Positions 9,113 to 18,060 of a stretch of DNA of 64,000 nucleotides are shown here, piece by piece (the first letter of the stretch is position 1; each line of letters starts with the position of its first letter). Origin of the DNA: Bacillota bacterium. GTDB taxonomy: Bacteria; Bacillota; Clostridia; Acetivibrionales; DTU013. The position numbers were made by a program, and so were the translations under genes. The notes beneath the pieces were generated by a model, which was not told the DNA's origin, made no database searches, and worked only from the letters and a program-made list of their open reading frames with translations. Location of the stretch: NCBI GenBank assembly GCA_023435305.1, contig JAEYRV010000010.1, positions 75,642 to 139,641 on the forward strand, in the 5' to 3' direction.

Positions 9113-9252
9113 AAGGCAGCCTGGCATCTGTGCAAAGCAGCATACCAGGCTGTTTTCGGGCTCATTTATTCAAATCGCATACCAGAGTGTTTTCTCGAAT
9201 AGCATAACATACTATTCTTAAGACTCTTCTATCCAAAGCAGCATATCAGATA
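9113..9252. repeat. Degenerate tandem repeat after the vWA gene
   Basis: Short units around CAAAGCAGCATACCAG recur about four times with decay (9135, 9171, 9198, 9233). They sit directly downstream of the stop codon at 9257 on the minus strand, so they would be transcribed as its 3' untranslated region. Confidence 0.4.
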
Positions 9253-9256
9253 CAGT

Positions 9257-10918
9257 TCAATCCGCTATGCGTATCGCCTTGTCAACGAGTTCGAGGAAAT
9301 TGCTCCTGTAGTTCTCTTCATCTCTGCCGAGTGAACTCTGAGCACGGTTCTTCACGCTGTTGAAGGATGATGCGCCCTTGTACTGGGAATCCCTTAGCAG
9401 CAACCCGAACTCGGCAACAGCAGATGCAAACACAAAGTTCTCTGATGGATTCTCCCTGATCTCGCTGTTCGTAACAGTATGTACCAGCTTTTCGCTGACA
9501 TCGGAGTCCGGCTTCTTGTAACGCAGCCTTACTTCCATCCACTCGTTTTCCCACTCCTGCCTGACATCCGATGACTGATACTTCAGCTGTGCGCTTTCAA
9601 TTTCTTCGCCTGCTTTGTAGGGCACAATTTCATAAAAGGCTGTAACACTGTGGCCTGCACCGATTTCACCGGCATCCTTTGTGTCGTCGTCAAAATCCTC
9701 ATTCTGAAGCATGCGGTTGTCATACCCGACAAGCCTGTATTCCTTGACCTTCGCCGGATTGAACTCCACCTGTATCTTCACATCCTTGGCAATCGTCAGG
9801 AGAGTTCCGCCCATTTCACTGACAAGTACCTTTTTAGCCTCCAGCAGGCTGTCGATGTATGCATAGTTTCCGTTGCCCTTGTCAGCCAGCGCTTCCATCT
9901 TGTTATCCTTTATGTTTCCCGTGCCAAAGCCGAGTACGCTGAGGAAGACACCTTCTTTTCTCTTCTTTTCTATCAGCCTGGTCAGCTCGCCTTCGCTGCT
10001 GACGCCCACATTGAAATCACCGTCCGTAGCAAGTATTACACGGTTGTTCCCACCGGAGATAAAATTCTTCTTTGCTATCTTATATGCAAGCTCTATGCCT
10101 TGGCCGCCTGCTGTTGATCCCCCTGCCTCAAGTCCGTTCAGCGCTTCGAGTATCTTCTCCTTTTCATCGCCGCGTGCACTGTCCAGTACAACTCCGGAAG
10201 CGCCTGCATAAACCACAATGGAAACTCTGTCGTTTTCACCGAGCTGTTCAACAAGAAGCTGGAAGGAAGATTTGAGTAATGGGAGCTTCATAGGTTCATC
10301 CATTGATCCCGAAACATCGAAAAGGAAGACCAAGTTCGACTTCGTCAGATCCTCATTACTGACTTTCTTTCCCTGAAGGGCGATCATGGCCAGATAGTTA
10401 TCTTCGTTCCACGGGCATTTCCCAAGCTCTGTCGTAACAGAAAACGGTACTTCACCATCAGGCTGAGGCAGATCATATGAAAAATAGTTGATCATTTCCT
10501 CGACCCTGACTGCAGCTGCAGGCGGATTGATACCATCCTCAAGATACCGTCTGATATTGCTGTAGGAAGCAGTATCAACATCGATGGAAAATGTGGACAG
10601 AGGAGACATGCTGACCTTCATCGGGCGGTTCTCTTCGATGGTGTTGTACTCTTCAGTGTTGAATTCAACGTCATCTTGCAGCATCTCAGGAGCCATTCCT
10701 TCCTCTGTCTGAGCATCCATTTCAAGTACCATATCCCCTGCCATGCCCGTAGCCGGTGATCTGTTAATTGAGTAATTTGCAGAGTCCGCAGTCGAATACA
10801 AAGCATTAGCAGGAGTTGCGGGAGCTTCCGATTTCTGCGTGCCTCCGCATGCCGCCATCGTCAGTGCCGTTGTTGCCGCTAACAGGGTCGCCAATAAAGC
10901 CTTTCCTCTCTTTTTCAT
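9257..10918 (-). CDS. von Willebrand factor A lipoprotein (YfbK-like)
   Basis: The 553-residue protein starts with a lipoprotein signal (MKKRGKALLATLLAA... TMAACGG, lipobox with Cys at about 24) and is therefore probably anchored outside the membrane. An N-terminal vWF-A partner region (SIDVDTASYSNIRRYL, VRVEEMINYFSY) is followed by a vWA domain with an intact MIDAS motif, FDVSGSMDEP. A C-terminal segment ends in KGASSFNSVKNRAQ and ELVDKA, as in the YfbK/DUF3520 family. The biochemical role is unknown; vWA domains bind Mg-dependent protein ligands. The start is supported by an AAAGGAGGAAAC ribosome binding site. It is not part of the MoxR-vWA operon further right. Confidence 0.9.
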   Translation of the reverse strand: MKKRGKALLATLLAATTALTMAACGGTQKSEAPATPANALYSTADSANYSINRSPATGMAGDMVLEMDAQTEEGMAPEMLQDDVEFNTEEYNTIEENRPMKVSMSPLSTFSIDVDTASYSNIRRYLEDGINPPAAAVRVEEMINYFSYDLPQPDGEVPFSVTTELGKCPWNEDNYLAMIALQGKKVSNEDLTKSNLVFLFDVSGSMDEPMKLPLLKSSFQLLVEQLGENDRVSIVVYAGASGVVLDSARGDEKEKILEALNGLEAGGSTAGGQGIELAYKIAKKNFISGGNNRVILATDGDFNVGVSSEGELTRLIEKKRKEGVFLSVLGFGTGNIKDNKMEALADKGNGNYAYIDSLLEAKKVLVSEMGGTLLTIAKDVKIQVEFNPAKVKEYRLVGYDNRMLQNEDFDDDTKDAGEIGAGHSVTAFYEIVPYKAGEEIESAQLKYQSSDVRQEWENEWMEVRLRYKKPDSDVSEKLVHTVTNSEIRENPSENFVFASAVAEFGLLLRDSQYKGASSFNSVKNRAQSSLGRDEENYRSNFLELVDKAIRIAD

Positions 10919-11242
10919 TTTTTGTTTCCTCCTTTTTTACTATATCTATCTCTCTATATAATAGATTAGATTGGAGGAATGGCTTAAAAGTTCCATAATA
11001 TTTATAATTATGCATTTATGTTTATTATTGATAATTTATCTGGGATTTTATAGAATGATAATGTTCCTCTGAAGACTTGCACCGCCTATAGAGGCGGGTT
11101 ACTTCCTGACGCTCTAGTAAAAGTGAACTTCTATATATTTGACATGAAAATACAGAAAAATGTTCCCCTTATTTCCCCACGATGCGCGCCTCCAACGAAA
11201 AGAAAACCACATATGCACAGGAATGGGCATTGTTCCTGACAT
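10919..11242. other. Intergenic region with a small GC-rich hairpin
   Basis: No gene is seen. CCGCCTATAGAGGCGG at 11082-11097 is a near-perfect palindrome inside an outer GAAG/CTTC pair (11071-11105). It lies downstream of the metallo-beta-lactamase gene on the minus strand but has no T tract. Confidence 0.4.
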
Positions 11243-11935
11243 TCATAATTCAAATGGCTCCCCATGTCCTGGGTATATATGCTTGACACCCATACTTTTG
11301 ATTCTTTCGATACTTTTGTTGAGGATTGCGAAATCCAGTGCATTTGGTGCTGGTTCAGGTTTTTTCACATTCGTTAAAACGTCCCCCGCTATCAAGCTGC
11401 AACCGTCTGCCAATACACCGATCGAACCTTTTGTATGACCGGGAAGGTGCACAATTTTTGCATCAAACCCATATTCCGCAAGATCAGTTCCCTCTTCGAG
11501 CAGTATATCCGGTGTGAAATTAACAAAGTCATTGAGAGTTTTTACGCAAACCTTGCAAATTGTACTTTTTATTAGCGCGAATATAATCCTGTTAATTAGC
11601 GAGCGATAATTGAAGCTTTCCATCATTTTTTTCAGGTCCGTATCTGCTACCAGTTCTACATCACCGGTATGCATTGCAATTCTTGCATTATAGTATTCTC
11701 TGGCAAAAGCGGCATTTCCGGAATGGTCATTATCGCCATGTGTCAGTATCACAAGTTTCAGATTGGCAGGCTGGCAGCCTTCCTCCCCAAGTTTCTCCAG
11801 CAAAAGCTCCCGCCGGTTTGTAAATTCTCTGTCCAATAGCATATGCCCGCCGGTGTCGACAAGTATAAAGTCTTTGTCTTTTTTAATCAGGTAACAATTT
11901 ACCCCGCCCAGATCTATTCTAATTATTTCCTGCAT
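11243..11935 (-). CDS. Metallo-beta-lactamase fold hydrolase
   Basis: The 230-residue protein has the metallo-beta-lactamase zinc motif THGDNDHSGNAAF (HxDxDH type) at about residue 66, a later metal His in LPGHTKGSIGVL and the Asp in IAGDVLTN, and a C-terminal YPGHGEPF. This is the general glyoxalase-II-like MBL hydrolase family; the substrate cannot be told from sequence. It begins 17 bases after the TetR gene on the same strand, so the pair is very likely one operon controlled by that repressor. Confidence 0.92.
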   Translation of the reverse strand: MQEIIRIDLGGVNCYLIKKDKDFILVDTGGHMLLDREFTNRRELLLEKLGEEGCQPANLKLVILTHGDNDHSGNAAFAREYYNARIAMHTGDVELVADTDLKKMMESFNYRSLINRIIFALIKSTICKVCVKTLNDFVNFTPDILLEEGTDLAEYGFDAKIVHLPGHTKGSIGVLADGCSLIAGDVLTNVKKPEPAPNALDFAILNKSIERIKSMGVKHIYPGHGEPFEL

Positions 11936-11952
11936 TTATAATTAACCCCCTT

Positions 11953-12552
11953 TTAATATTTTTTACGGTTTTTGTGGTATGCTCCATGCGTTTCGGTGTA
12001 AATTTTCATAAACATCTTATCAAAGACATCCCTCCCGATGTTGAAATAATTTATCCAGCTATCAGCAAAGCAGATATAAGCACAATTAGTGATAAAACTG
12101 GTAAAAAACTCGGCGATCCTTCTTTCCTGAATCTCATCAGCTGCAGCAGGATAAGCTTCTGTTTCCATATTTATCATCGCTTCAACAGCTTTGAATAAGG
12201 CTGGCTCCTCCTTTGACTTTTTCAGCGAATCAATGAAAATAACTCTAATCAAATCTGCATTCCGTGAACCGAATTCGAGATATATATTTTTCATCCTGCC
12301 AGGCAGGTTTTCTGCTTTCTCCTGATCAGACTCATTTCGATTAGCTGAAATAATCTTTATATATTCATTGACAAATTGATCTGTAAGTATCTGCAGTATT
12401 TCATCCTTGCTCTTGAAGTGGTAATATATCAGCGACTTGGGGACATTTGCTTCTTTTGCGATCTCATCGATCCTTGAGCCTTCAAAGCTTTTCTCCGCGA
12501 ACACCTTTACCGCCGATTTGAGAATTCTATCACGTGCATTTGGATTGTTCAT
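11953..12552 (-). CDS. TetR family transcriptional repressor
   Basis: The 199-residue protein has the TetR N-terminal helix-turn-helix (RILKSAVKVFAEKSFEGSR, then IAKEANVPKSLIYYHFKSK) at about 8-55 and a divergent helical ligand domain after it. It is the first gene of a two-gene unit with the metallo-hydrolase. A promoter and a palindromic operator candidate lie directly upstream (12614-12659), which suggests autoregulation. The inducer is unknown. Confidence 0.95.
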   Translation of the reverse strand: MNNPNARDRILKSAVKVFAEKSFEGSRIDEIAKEANVPKSLIYYHFKSKDEILQILTDQFVNEYIKIISANRNESDQEKAENLPGRMKNIYLEFGSRNADLIRVIFIDSLKKSKEEPALFKAVEAMINMETEAYPAAADEIQERRIAEFFTSFITNCAYICFADSWINYFNIGRDVFDKMFMKIYTETHGAYHKNRKKY

Positions 12553-12613
12553 AAGTTCACTCCTTTTTTACTTACTTTATCGCTTGTATTAGACTTATGT
12601 AATAAATTTTTGT

Positions 12614-12659
12614 ACTGAATGTTCAGTTCTATAATATGACTATAATCACTGAATGTCAA
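12614..12659 (-). promoter_or_regulatory. Promoter and operator of the TetR-MBL operon
   Basis: On the minus strand TTGACA (12654-12659), a 17-base spacer and TATTAT (12631-12636) form a near-consensus promoter. The perfect palindrome ACTGAATGTTCAGT (12614-12627, 6-bp arms, 2-bp centre) covers the start point. A related half site CACTGAATG lies next to the -35 box. This is the expected place for TetR autorepression. Confidence 0.7.
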
Positions 12660-12714
12660 TGGATATTTTCAAAATAAATCCAGTGCCACAACTATACCAT
12701 CCGGCAGAATATGA

Positions 12715-13251
12715 TCAATGGTGATGAATAAGCAATTTTTTCCGTAAGGCTGAATTGTAGACCATCCGACATGCAAGATATAATAGAAAGCCCAGTATAC
12801 CGCCTGCAGTATTCAAGATAAGATCGTCTATGTCTGCAGCACCGACACCTATTATGTATTGAGCTGTCTCAATAAGGAGTGAAGCTGCTGCAGTAACAAG
12901 AACCACTCTTAAGAACCCCGAGAGCTTTTTTGATACCAAAGGCAGCAGAAAACCCATCGGCATAAAAGCAGCAACATTGCCAAGCAGATTTGTAACAATT
13001 ATATTTCGGTTTATATTGGCGTTCAAATATTGCAATATTGTCTTCATTGGTACAAGGTTCATACTGCGGTGAACATAACCTCTGCCGTAGTACCTGCTGT
13101 ACATGGTAAGAAACAATAGCAGCAGAATATATAGTATAAAAAGAATAGTACAACAAATTTTGAATGCCTTGGCGAATTTGGAGGTAGAAACCGCACTTTT
13201 CATATAATCCTGTGTGCTGTCTTTGGCATAAGGTCTGTCGAAGTAATCCAT
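12715..13251 (-). CDS. VanZ-like family membrane protein
   Basis: The 178-residue protein has four hydrophobic helices and the VanZ family pattern: an N-terminal helix with LLLFLTMYSRYYGRG, then NLVPMKTI, NLLGNVAAFMPMGFLLPL, a central helix with LIETAQYIIGVGAADIDDL, and NTAGGILGFLLYLA. VanZ itself gives low-level teicoplanin resistance, but most family members have no known function. The start follows an AGGAGATACATA ribosome binding site. It appears monocistronic. Confidence 0.92.
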   Translation of the reverse strand: MDYFDRPYAKDSTQDYMKSAVSTSKFAKAFKICCTILFILYILLLLFLTMYSRYYGRGYVHRSMNLVPMKTILQYLNANINRNIIVTNLLGNVAAFMPMGFLLPLVSKKLSGFLRVVLVTAAASLLIETAQYIIGVGAADIDDLILNTAGGILGFLLYLACRMVYNSALRKKLLIHHH

Positions 13252-13335
13252 TATGTATCTCCTATCCTGTGATAGTCGTCATTGTCGTGTCCTATTCCGA
13301 TTCTTATACTAATGATATCATACTTACATCAACAA

Positions 13336-14202
13336 TCAACCGTTCGGATATGTTACATAAAGCTTGACTGTTTTTGCGATTTTCATGATATGTTCGGAAT
13401 CCGCAGCCAGTACAAGGTAATGGCACATCCTATCATCCACCTCAAACGGTCCCGGGCACTTTATAACCAATATAGATTGACTGCCCATGTTATCAGATGA
13501 ATCAGCTGTTTCATGATCAGTAATGAGTATGGCGTCCTGATCCCTTATTTTCATGACTTCGACTTTCGGATGCGGACCAAGCTGAGAAATGCCATATATA
13601 TGGAGCTTGTGGTCCAGTACATTCCTGACCACAGTTTCGATATTATCGGGTTTCAGGTAGACACCACCGCCAAGCGGCGTAACAAAGAAATATCCATCAG
13701 TGCCGCTGTACCACTCCCCACATCTGGGAGCTTTCGTCCAACCAGCAGGGTACTTTAGTGAAATATGATATTTGTCATTGAGATAAAGACTCCATGGAGG
13801 CACTTCATCATGCTCAAAATTCTCGACCCTCACGCTCTTGAAATCCTTGATTACTGTCATCGTATCGATGCCATACGGGGGGTTATGTGCCCCGTTAAAT
13901 GTCTCAAGCCTTACCCCGATCCTGTATTCTCCTCCAAGCTTCTCAATGCCTGTAATAGTCTCATTCATATAAGGCTTATAATATCCATAATAGTCTTTTA
14001 TGGCTTCAGCAATATGGTCTCTGAGAAAGGACAAAATCAGGAAGTCCTTCATCTCATCTTCTGCACAAAAATTATTATCTGCGAGCGCAGCTTCGCACTG
14101 TCTGATCGAAAACCATTCGCCGGTCGGTACATTGGCTGGATAACGGAATAGTGTCGCCAACATAATGGTCAAAGCTATTGAAACCGTAATATGATTACTC
14201 AA
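13336..14202 (-). CDS. Exported DUF3888-like protein
   Basis: The start is a TTG at 14202 behind GGGAGATGG; no better start is seen. The 288-residue product has one short N-terminal hydrophobic helix (VSIALTIMLATLFRYPA). Residues about 50-140 resemble DUF3888 (FLILSFLRDHIAEAIKDYYG, then VRLETFNGAHNPPYGIDTMT). The C-terminal half has a beta-rich PsbP/lipoprotein-like layout (ISLKYPAGWTKAP). No catalytic motif was recognised. The DUF3888 label is from memory of the family pattern. Confidence 0.65.
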   Translation of the reverse strand: MSNHITVSIALTIMLATLFRYPANVPTGEWFSIRQCEAALADNNFCAEDEMKDFLILSFLRDHIAEAIKDYYGYYKPYMNETITGIEKLGGEYRIGVRLETFNGAHNPPYGIDTMTVIKDFKSVRVENFEHDEVPPWSLYLNDKYHISLKYPAGWTKAPRCGEWYSGTDGYFFVTPLGGGVYLKPDNIETVVRNVLDHKLHIYGISQLGPHPKVEVMKIRDQDAILITDHETADSSDNMGSQSILVIKCPGPFEVDDRMCHYLVLAADSEHIMKIAKTVKLYVTYPNG

Positions 14203-14376
14203 TTAACCATCTCCCGAAAATAAATCATAGTATATTTTATGGAGATAATAACGAAGCTATTTGAAGTGAAATTTGCTGATACCTGTATTTTATGGAAAGG
14301 TCGCAGCGGCATCTCCATACTTGTTAGAGTCTCGCACGTATAATGTAGATGATGAGACAGATTAGGCAGGTGACAA

Positions 14377-15120
14377 ATGGAATCTTACGAATATAAGGCT
14401 CTGAGTGAACTGATGAGCTGGAAGGACGAAATGAGAAAGAAGCCCCAGTTGTTTGAAAATACTGCGAAGGATATACAGAACAGCATAAACCGGCTGCTTC
14501 CGCAAAAATACCATGAAATCGTTACTTCTGCGATCAAGAATCTTACCAGGACGGTGTTATTCGGCTCAAAATACCTGACGAAGCCTCCTCTTGAAAGGCT
14601 CTCTCTAATGGAAAGAGAGCGCCTGGTCAGAGAAAAAATCGGCATTTACAAGACCGCTGCCGCAGCAGAAGGCGCTGCGACCGGCGCCGGCGGCTTTCTC
14701 TGGGGCTTGGCTGATTTTCCTTTGCTGCTCGGCATAAAAATCAAGTACCTTTATGATGCTGCAAGCATTTACGGATTTGACGTAAGTAATTATAAAGAAA
14801 GGTTGTATATATTAAATATATTTCAGCTCGCTTTTTCAAGCAAAGACCATGCAAACAAGGTATTTGAGAAAATGGATAAATGGGATGAGTACAGCCGTTT
14901 CCTCCCGGCAGATATCAATCAGTTTGATTGGGAAAGCTTTCAGAGAGAATACAGGGATTATATCGACCTGGCAAAATTATTGCAGCTGGTGCCGGGAATA
15001 GGTGCATTTGTAGGACTATACGCAAATAACAAGCTGATGCACAAACTCGGCGAGACCTCGATCCAGGCATACAGGATGAGATTGTTGACACCGTCAGGGA
15101 AAGGTGCTTCAGGAAGATAG
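14377..15120 (+). CDS. EcsC family protein
   Basis: The 247-residue protein carries the EcsC domain: a long amphipathic helical core with GAATGAGGFLWGLADFPLLL, IKIKYLYDAASIYGFDV and YILNIFQLAFS, and a glycine-rich LVPGIGAFVGLYANNKLM near the C-terminus. EcsC is named from the Bacillus ecs locus, where EcsA/EcsB are the ABC transporter; EcsC homologues stand alone widely and their function is unknown. An AGGTG ribosome binding site precedes the ATG. It is one of few plus-strand genes here and is followed by its own terminator. Confidence 0.88.
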   Translation: MESYEYKALSELMSWKDEMRKKPQLFENTAKDIQNSINRLLPQKYHEIVTSAIKNLTRTVLFGSKYLTKPPLERLSLMERERLVREKIGIYKTAAAAEGAATGAGGFLWGLADFPLLLGIKIKYLYDAASIYGFDVSNYKERLYILNIFQLAFSSKDHANKVFEKMDKWDEYSRFLPADINQFDWESFQREYRDYIDLAKLLQLVPGIGAFVGLYANNKLMHKLGETSIQAYRMRLLTPSGKGASGR

Positions 15121-15153
15121 TTTTACGAACTCGTCCGGAAGGGTGCTTCAGGA

Positions 15154-15188
15154 AAGGGTGCTTCAAAATGATATTGAGGCACCCTTCT
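15154..15188 (+). terminator. Terminator of the EcsC gene
   Basis: AAGGGTGCTTCA pairs with TGAGGCACCCTT, followed by CTTAT. The sequence GGGTGCTTCAGGAA also occurs just upstream of the stem, so this is a small local duplication. Confidence 0.6.
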
Positions 15189-15226
15189 TATGACCGGGAC
15201 ATTAACTTTATGTCAACAAATCGATT

Positions 15227-16207
15227 TTATTTGTACGGATCCATTGTCTGAATGGTCCCGTCCTCATTATATTTCAATTCCCTGAACTTAACGCAGCGCT
15301 TGTTATCCTTTCCGCCTGACAGGGTGCTGTCATGGTAGAACAGATACCATTTGCCATTGAACTCAACTATGGAATGGTGAGTTGTCCAACCAACCACAGG
15401 GGTGAGTATTTTTCCTTTATATACAAACGGTCCCTTCGGGTTTTTGCTGATGGCGTAAACAATATTATGTGTAGTCCCGGTAGAGTAGGACAGATAGTAA
15501 TATCCATTGTATTTATGCATCCAGGGGCCTTCGAAATATCTTCTTTCCTCGTCACCTGCGAGAATGGGATTTCCGTCCTCGTCGACTATGGATATATTCA
15601 TGGGGTCTTCCTTAAGGCTCAGCATATCATCACTGAGTTCGGCTACCCTTGGCCCTAATGCAGGCTCTGTTACAGGCGGTTCTGCTCCATCCGGGTTGAA
15701 GCTGCCAGTCTGCCATTTTTCCAGCTGTCCTCCCCAGAGGCCTCCAAAGTAAATATATGCCTTATTGTCATCGTCCACCAGCACAGCAGGGTCTATACTA
15801 AAGCTGCCTTTAATAGGCTCACTTTGAGGCACGAATGGACCTGCAGGATTCGGGCTGGTTGCTACGCCGAGACGGAATATGCCCTCTTTATCCCTGACAG
15901 GGAAGTACAGGTAATATGTACCGTTCTTATAAGCGGCATCAGGAGCCCATAATTGAGAAGATGCCCATGGGATATCCCTGATATGGATCGCTTCTCCGTT
16001 ATCCACACAGGGTGAATCAATACTGTCCATGGACAGTATGTGATAATCCTCCATCATATACTGATCGCCATTGTCGTTTGAGGCTATGTCGATGTCAAGA
16101 TCGTGAGAGGGATAAATGTAGAGCTTGCCTTCAAATACATGAGCAGAGGGATCCGCAGTATAAATATGTGTTACCAGCGGTTCATTCGGCTTTGCAGAAT
16201 TATTCAT
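15227..16207 (-). CDS. Glycoside hydrolase family 43 protein
   Basis: The ATG at 16207 is preferred because AGGAG lies nine bases upstream; the ATG at 16243 lacks a site. The 326-residue product has the five-bladed GH43 pattern: YTADPSAHVFEGKLYIYPSHD with the catalytic-base Asp, WAPDAAYKNGTYYLYFPV, SIDPAVLVDDDNKAYIYFGG, YFEGPWMHKYNGYYYLSYS with the acid Glu, and GWTTHHSIVEFNGKWYLFYHD. GH43 enzymes are beta-xylosidases, arabinofuranosidases or related exo-enzymes. There is no signal peptide, so it is probably intracellular and acts on imported oligosaccharides. No sugar transporter lies next to it. Confidence 0.93.
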   Translation of the reverse strand: MNNSAKPNEPLVTHIYTADPSAHVFEGKLYIYPSHDLDIDIASNDNGDQYMMEDYHILSMDSIDSPCVDNGEAIHIRDIPWASSQLWAPDAAYKNGTYYLYFPVRDKEGIFRLGVATSPNPAGPFVPQSEPIKGSFSIDPAVLVDDDNKAYIYFGGLWGGQLEKWQTGSFNPDGAEPPVTEPALGPRVAELSDDMLSLKEDPMNISIVDEDGNPILAGDEERRYFEGPWMHKYNGYYYLSYSTGTTHNIVYAISKNPKGPFVYKGKILTPVVGWTTHHSIVEFNGKWYLFYHDSTLSGGKDNKRCVKFRELKYNEDGTIQTMDPYK

Positions 16208-16326
16208 CTCTTCTTCTCCTAAATATTTTTTGTTTATTTTCATTATCTAATATTATACCAATGTTGAGAAAACATGCAATTACCAACTGCTGAAGTCTAC
16301 TAATAATGATCAGGCTGTACATTATC

Positions 16327-18060
16327 TCAGGAACTCTTGTTTTGCCTCTGGTTCAGCATTTTGTAAATAGCCTTGATCTTTCTGAGAAGTTCATTATCGA
16401 CCTCACCCGGTACGAACTTATCTTTTTCAATATGCTCAACCACATCAAGTATCGGGGTTACAAACCTTTTGTCCTTTATCCCTTCAGCTATCTCGCTTCT
16501 GGAGCTCGCCTTCAGACTCAGCCCGAAGCAATGCCTGATCATGCTGTTAAAATGATTGTATATCTCATTTTCGTCTTTTGACTTCAGCAGCTGAGCATAA
16601 ATATCATTCAGCTGCTCGTCACGTCTTACTGGGCGCTTTAACAGGAAAAACGCAGCTCCGCCAAGTAATGGCAGTACTATAACTAACACCAGCACTAAGG
16701 TCTTGCTGATCCGCAATACCCAGAACCCCTCGTTCTGAGGAGCGTAGCTGATCTGCTCTATCCTTATTGTCTCAACAATATGGCTGTCTGCCTGATCATT
16801 GCCTTCCTGAGCACCGCCTGTCTGATTGCCGCCCGTCTGATTGCTGCTCGACCTTTCGCTGCCCGCTTGTATGATCTTGTCAGCGCCATCGACTGTTACG
16901 GTCACGCCGGGTATTTCAGCCTTTTTATAGCTGGCCGATTCCGGATCAAAATAGGATATGTATATCGGGTCAATAGTGAGTGTTCCGTTCTCCTTTGGAA
17001 TCAATGTGATTTCAAATTCCTTCTCTGCGTAATATTTATTGTTTTCGAAGCTTTCGGTGCCTTTCTTTCCAGTCTCAAAAACAGTGAAACCAGGAGGATC
17101 ATTAATGAATATCTTATTCAAACTGTCCATATTACAGTCTCCGGATGCTTTTACCACAAGTCTTATCATATCGCCGTCACCGGAATCTGGCGTGCTGTAT
17201 TGGGCATCAATATTCAGCTTCCCAATTATCCATGAGAAATCCGACGGCTGATTCTTGGATGGAAGGGGTTTTACAATCAGTTCCTGAGGCTCAGTAAATG
17301 CTCTTATACTGTATTTATTATCAGGCAGCTGCTCTTTCTCGGAAATATATCCATAACAATCCCGGGCAGGAATGGCAAAAATGCCGGGCTTTATTGGTGT
17401 TAAGTATGATATTTCAACATCTCTCCTATTATATTCATTGCCATCCTGGATTACCGTTTCAGTCCTGAGTTTTTCTTCGGGTGTGCCGGTATACAAAATA
17501 TCTTTGATCTGCAGATTATCTACAAAAAAGCAGGAGGTGAATTCGTATATAGAATATAACTGATATATTAAAACAGTCTTTTGTCCAATGTACACCTCGT
17601 TATCCGAAACCGAGGCACTGAGAAATGTATTTTGGTATTGACCACCATCATCAATACTTTCATCAATGACAGTGAGCTCGACCTTGTTTGTCATATAGGT
17701 CTTGCCTTCAAATTCGACCAGTACCCAGAAATTGAACTTCCCTCCATAATAGGGATAGATATTGTATATCTCGGTTTCCACAAAGGACATTTTGCCATTT
17801 ATATTTTTCGTTGTTTTGGATACTCCTTCATATGGCATGTAGAACCAGTTCGTTCCAACAAATTCTTTTATCGTTGCACCTTTTGCATTTACCATATGGA
17901 TTTTCAGTGTTGTATATGCATCAACATCTACGGTGGTGTCCTCAACCTCCAGAATGAACTGAGGCTCTTCTGCAGCCGATACAACAAAGCCCGATATGCT
18001 CATTACTGCCTCAATAAATAAAGTAATTATTATTGCGGCCAGCAGCCTCTTACCATTCAT
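16327..18060 (-). CDS. BatD-like exported membrane protein
   Basis: The start at 18060 follows GAGGAGGGAGAAT. The 577-residue protein has a signal peptide (LLAAIIITLFIEAVMSI), three BatD-type beta-sandwich repeats outside the membrane (VGQKTVLIYQLY-like stretch, then GIFAIPARD, then FEITLIPKENGTLTIDPI), one transmembrane helix at about 470-495 (LVLVLVIVLPLLGGAAFFLL) and a cytoplasmic helical tail. It closes the MoxR-DUF58-vWA-TPR operon and overlaps the TPR gene by 11 bases. BatD is presumed to present periplasmic or extracellular ligands to the vWA partners; the exact role is unknown. Confidence 0.85.
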   Translation of the reverse strand: MNGKRLLAAIIITLFIEAVMSISGFVVSAAEEPQFILEVEDTTVDVDAYTTLKIHMVNAKGATIKEFVGTNWFYMPYEGVSKTTKNINGKMSFVETEIYNIYPYYGGKFNFWVLVEFEGKTYMTNKVELTVIDESIDDGGQYQNTFLSASVSDNEVYIGQKTVLIYQLYSIYEFTSCFFVDNLQIKDILYTGTPEEKLRTETVIQDGNEYNRRDVEISYLTPIKPGIFAIPARDCYGYISEKEQLPDNKYSIRAFTEPQELIVKPLPSKNQPSDFSWIIGKLNIDAQYSTPDSGDGDMIRLVVKASGDCNMDSLNKIFINDPPGFTVFETGKKGTESFENNKYYAEKEFEITLIPKENGTLTIDPIYISYFDPESASYKKAEIPGVTVTVDGADKIIQAGSERSSSNQTGGNQTGGAQEGNDQADSHIVETIRIEQISYAPQNEGFWVLRISKTLVLVLVIVLPLLGGAAFFLLKRPVRRDEQLNDIYAQLLKSKDENEIYNHFNSMIRHCFGLSLKASSRSEIAEGIKDKRFVTPILDVVEHIEKDKFVPGEVDNELLRKIKAIYKMLNQRQNKSS

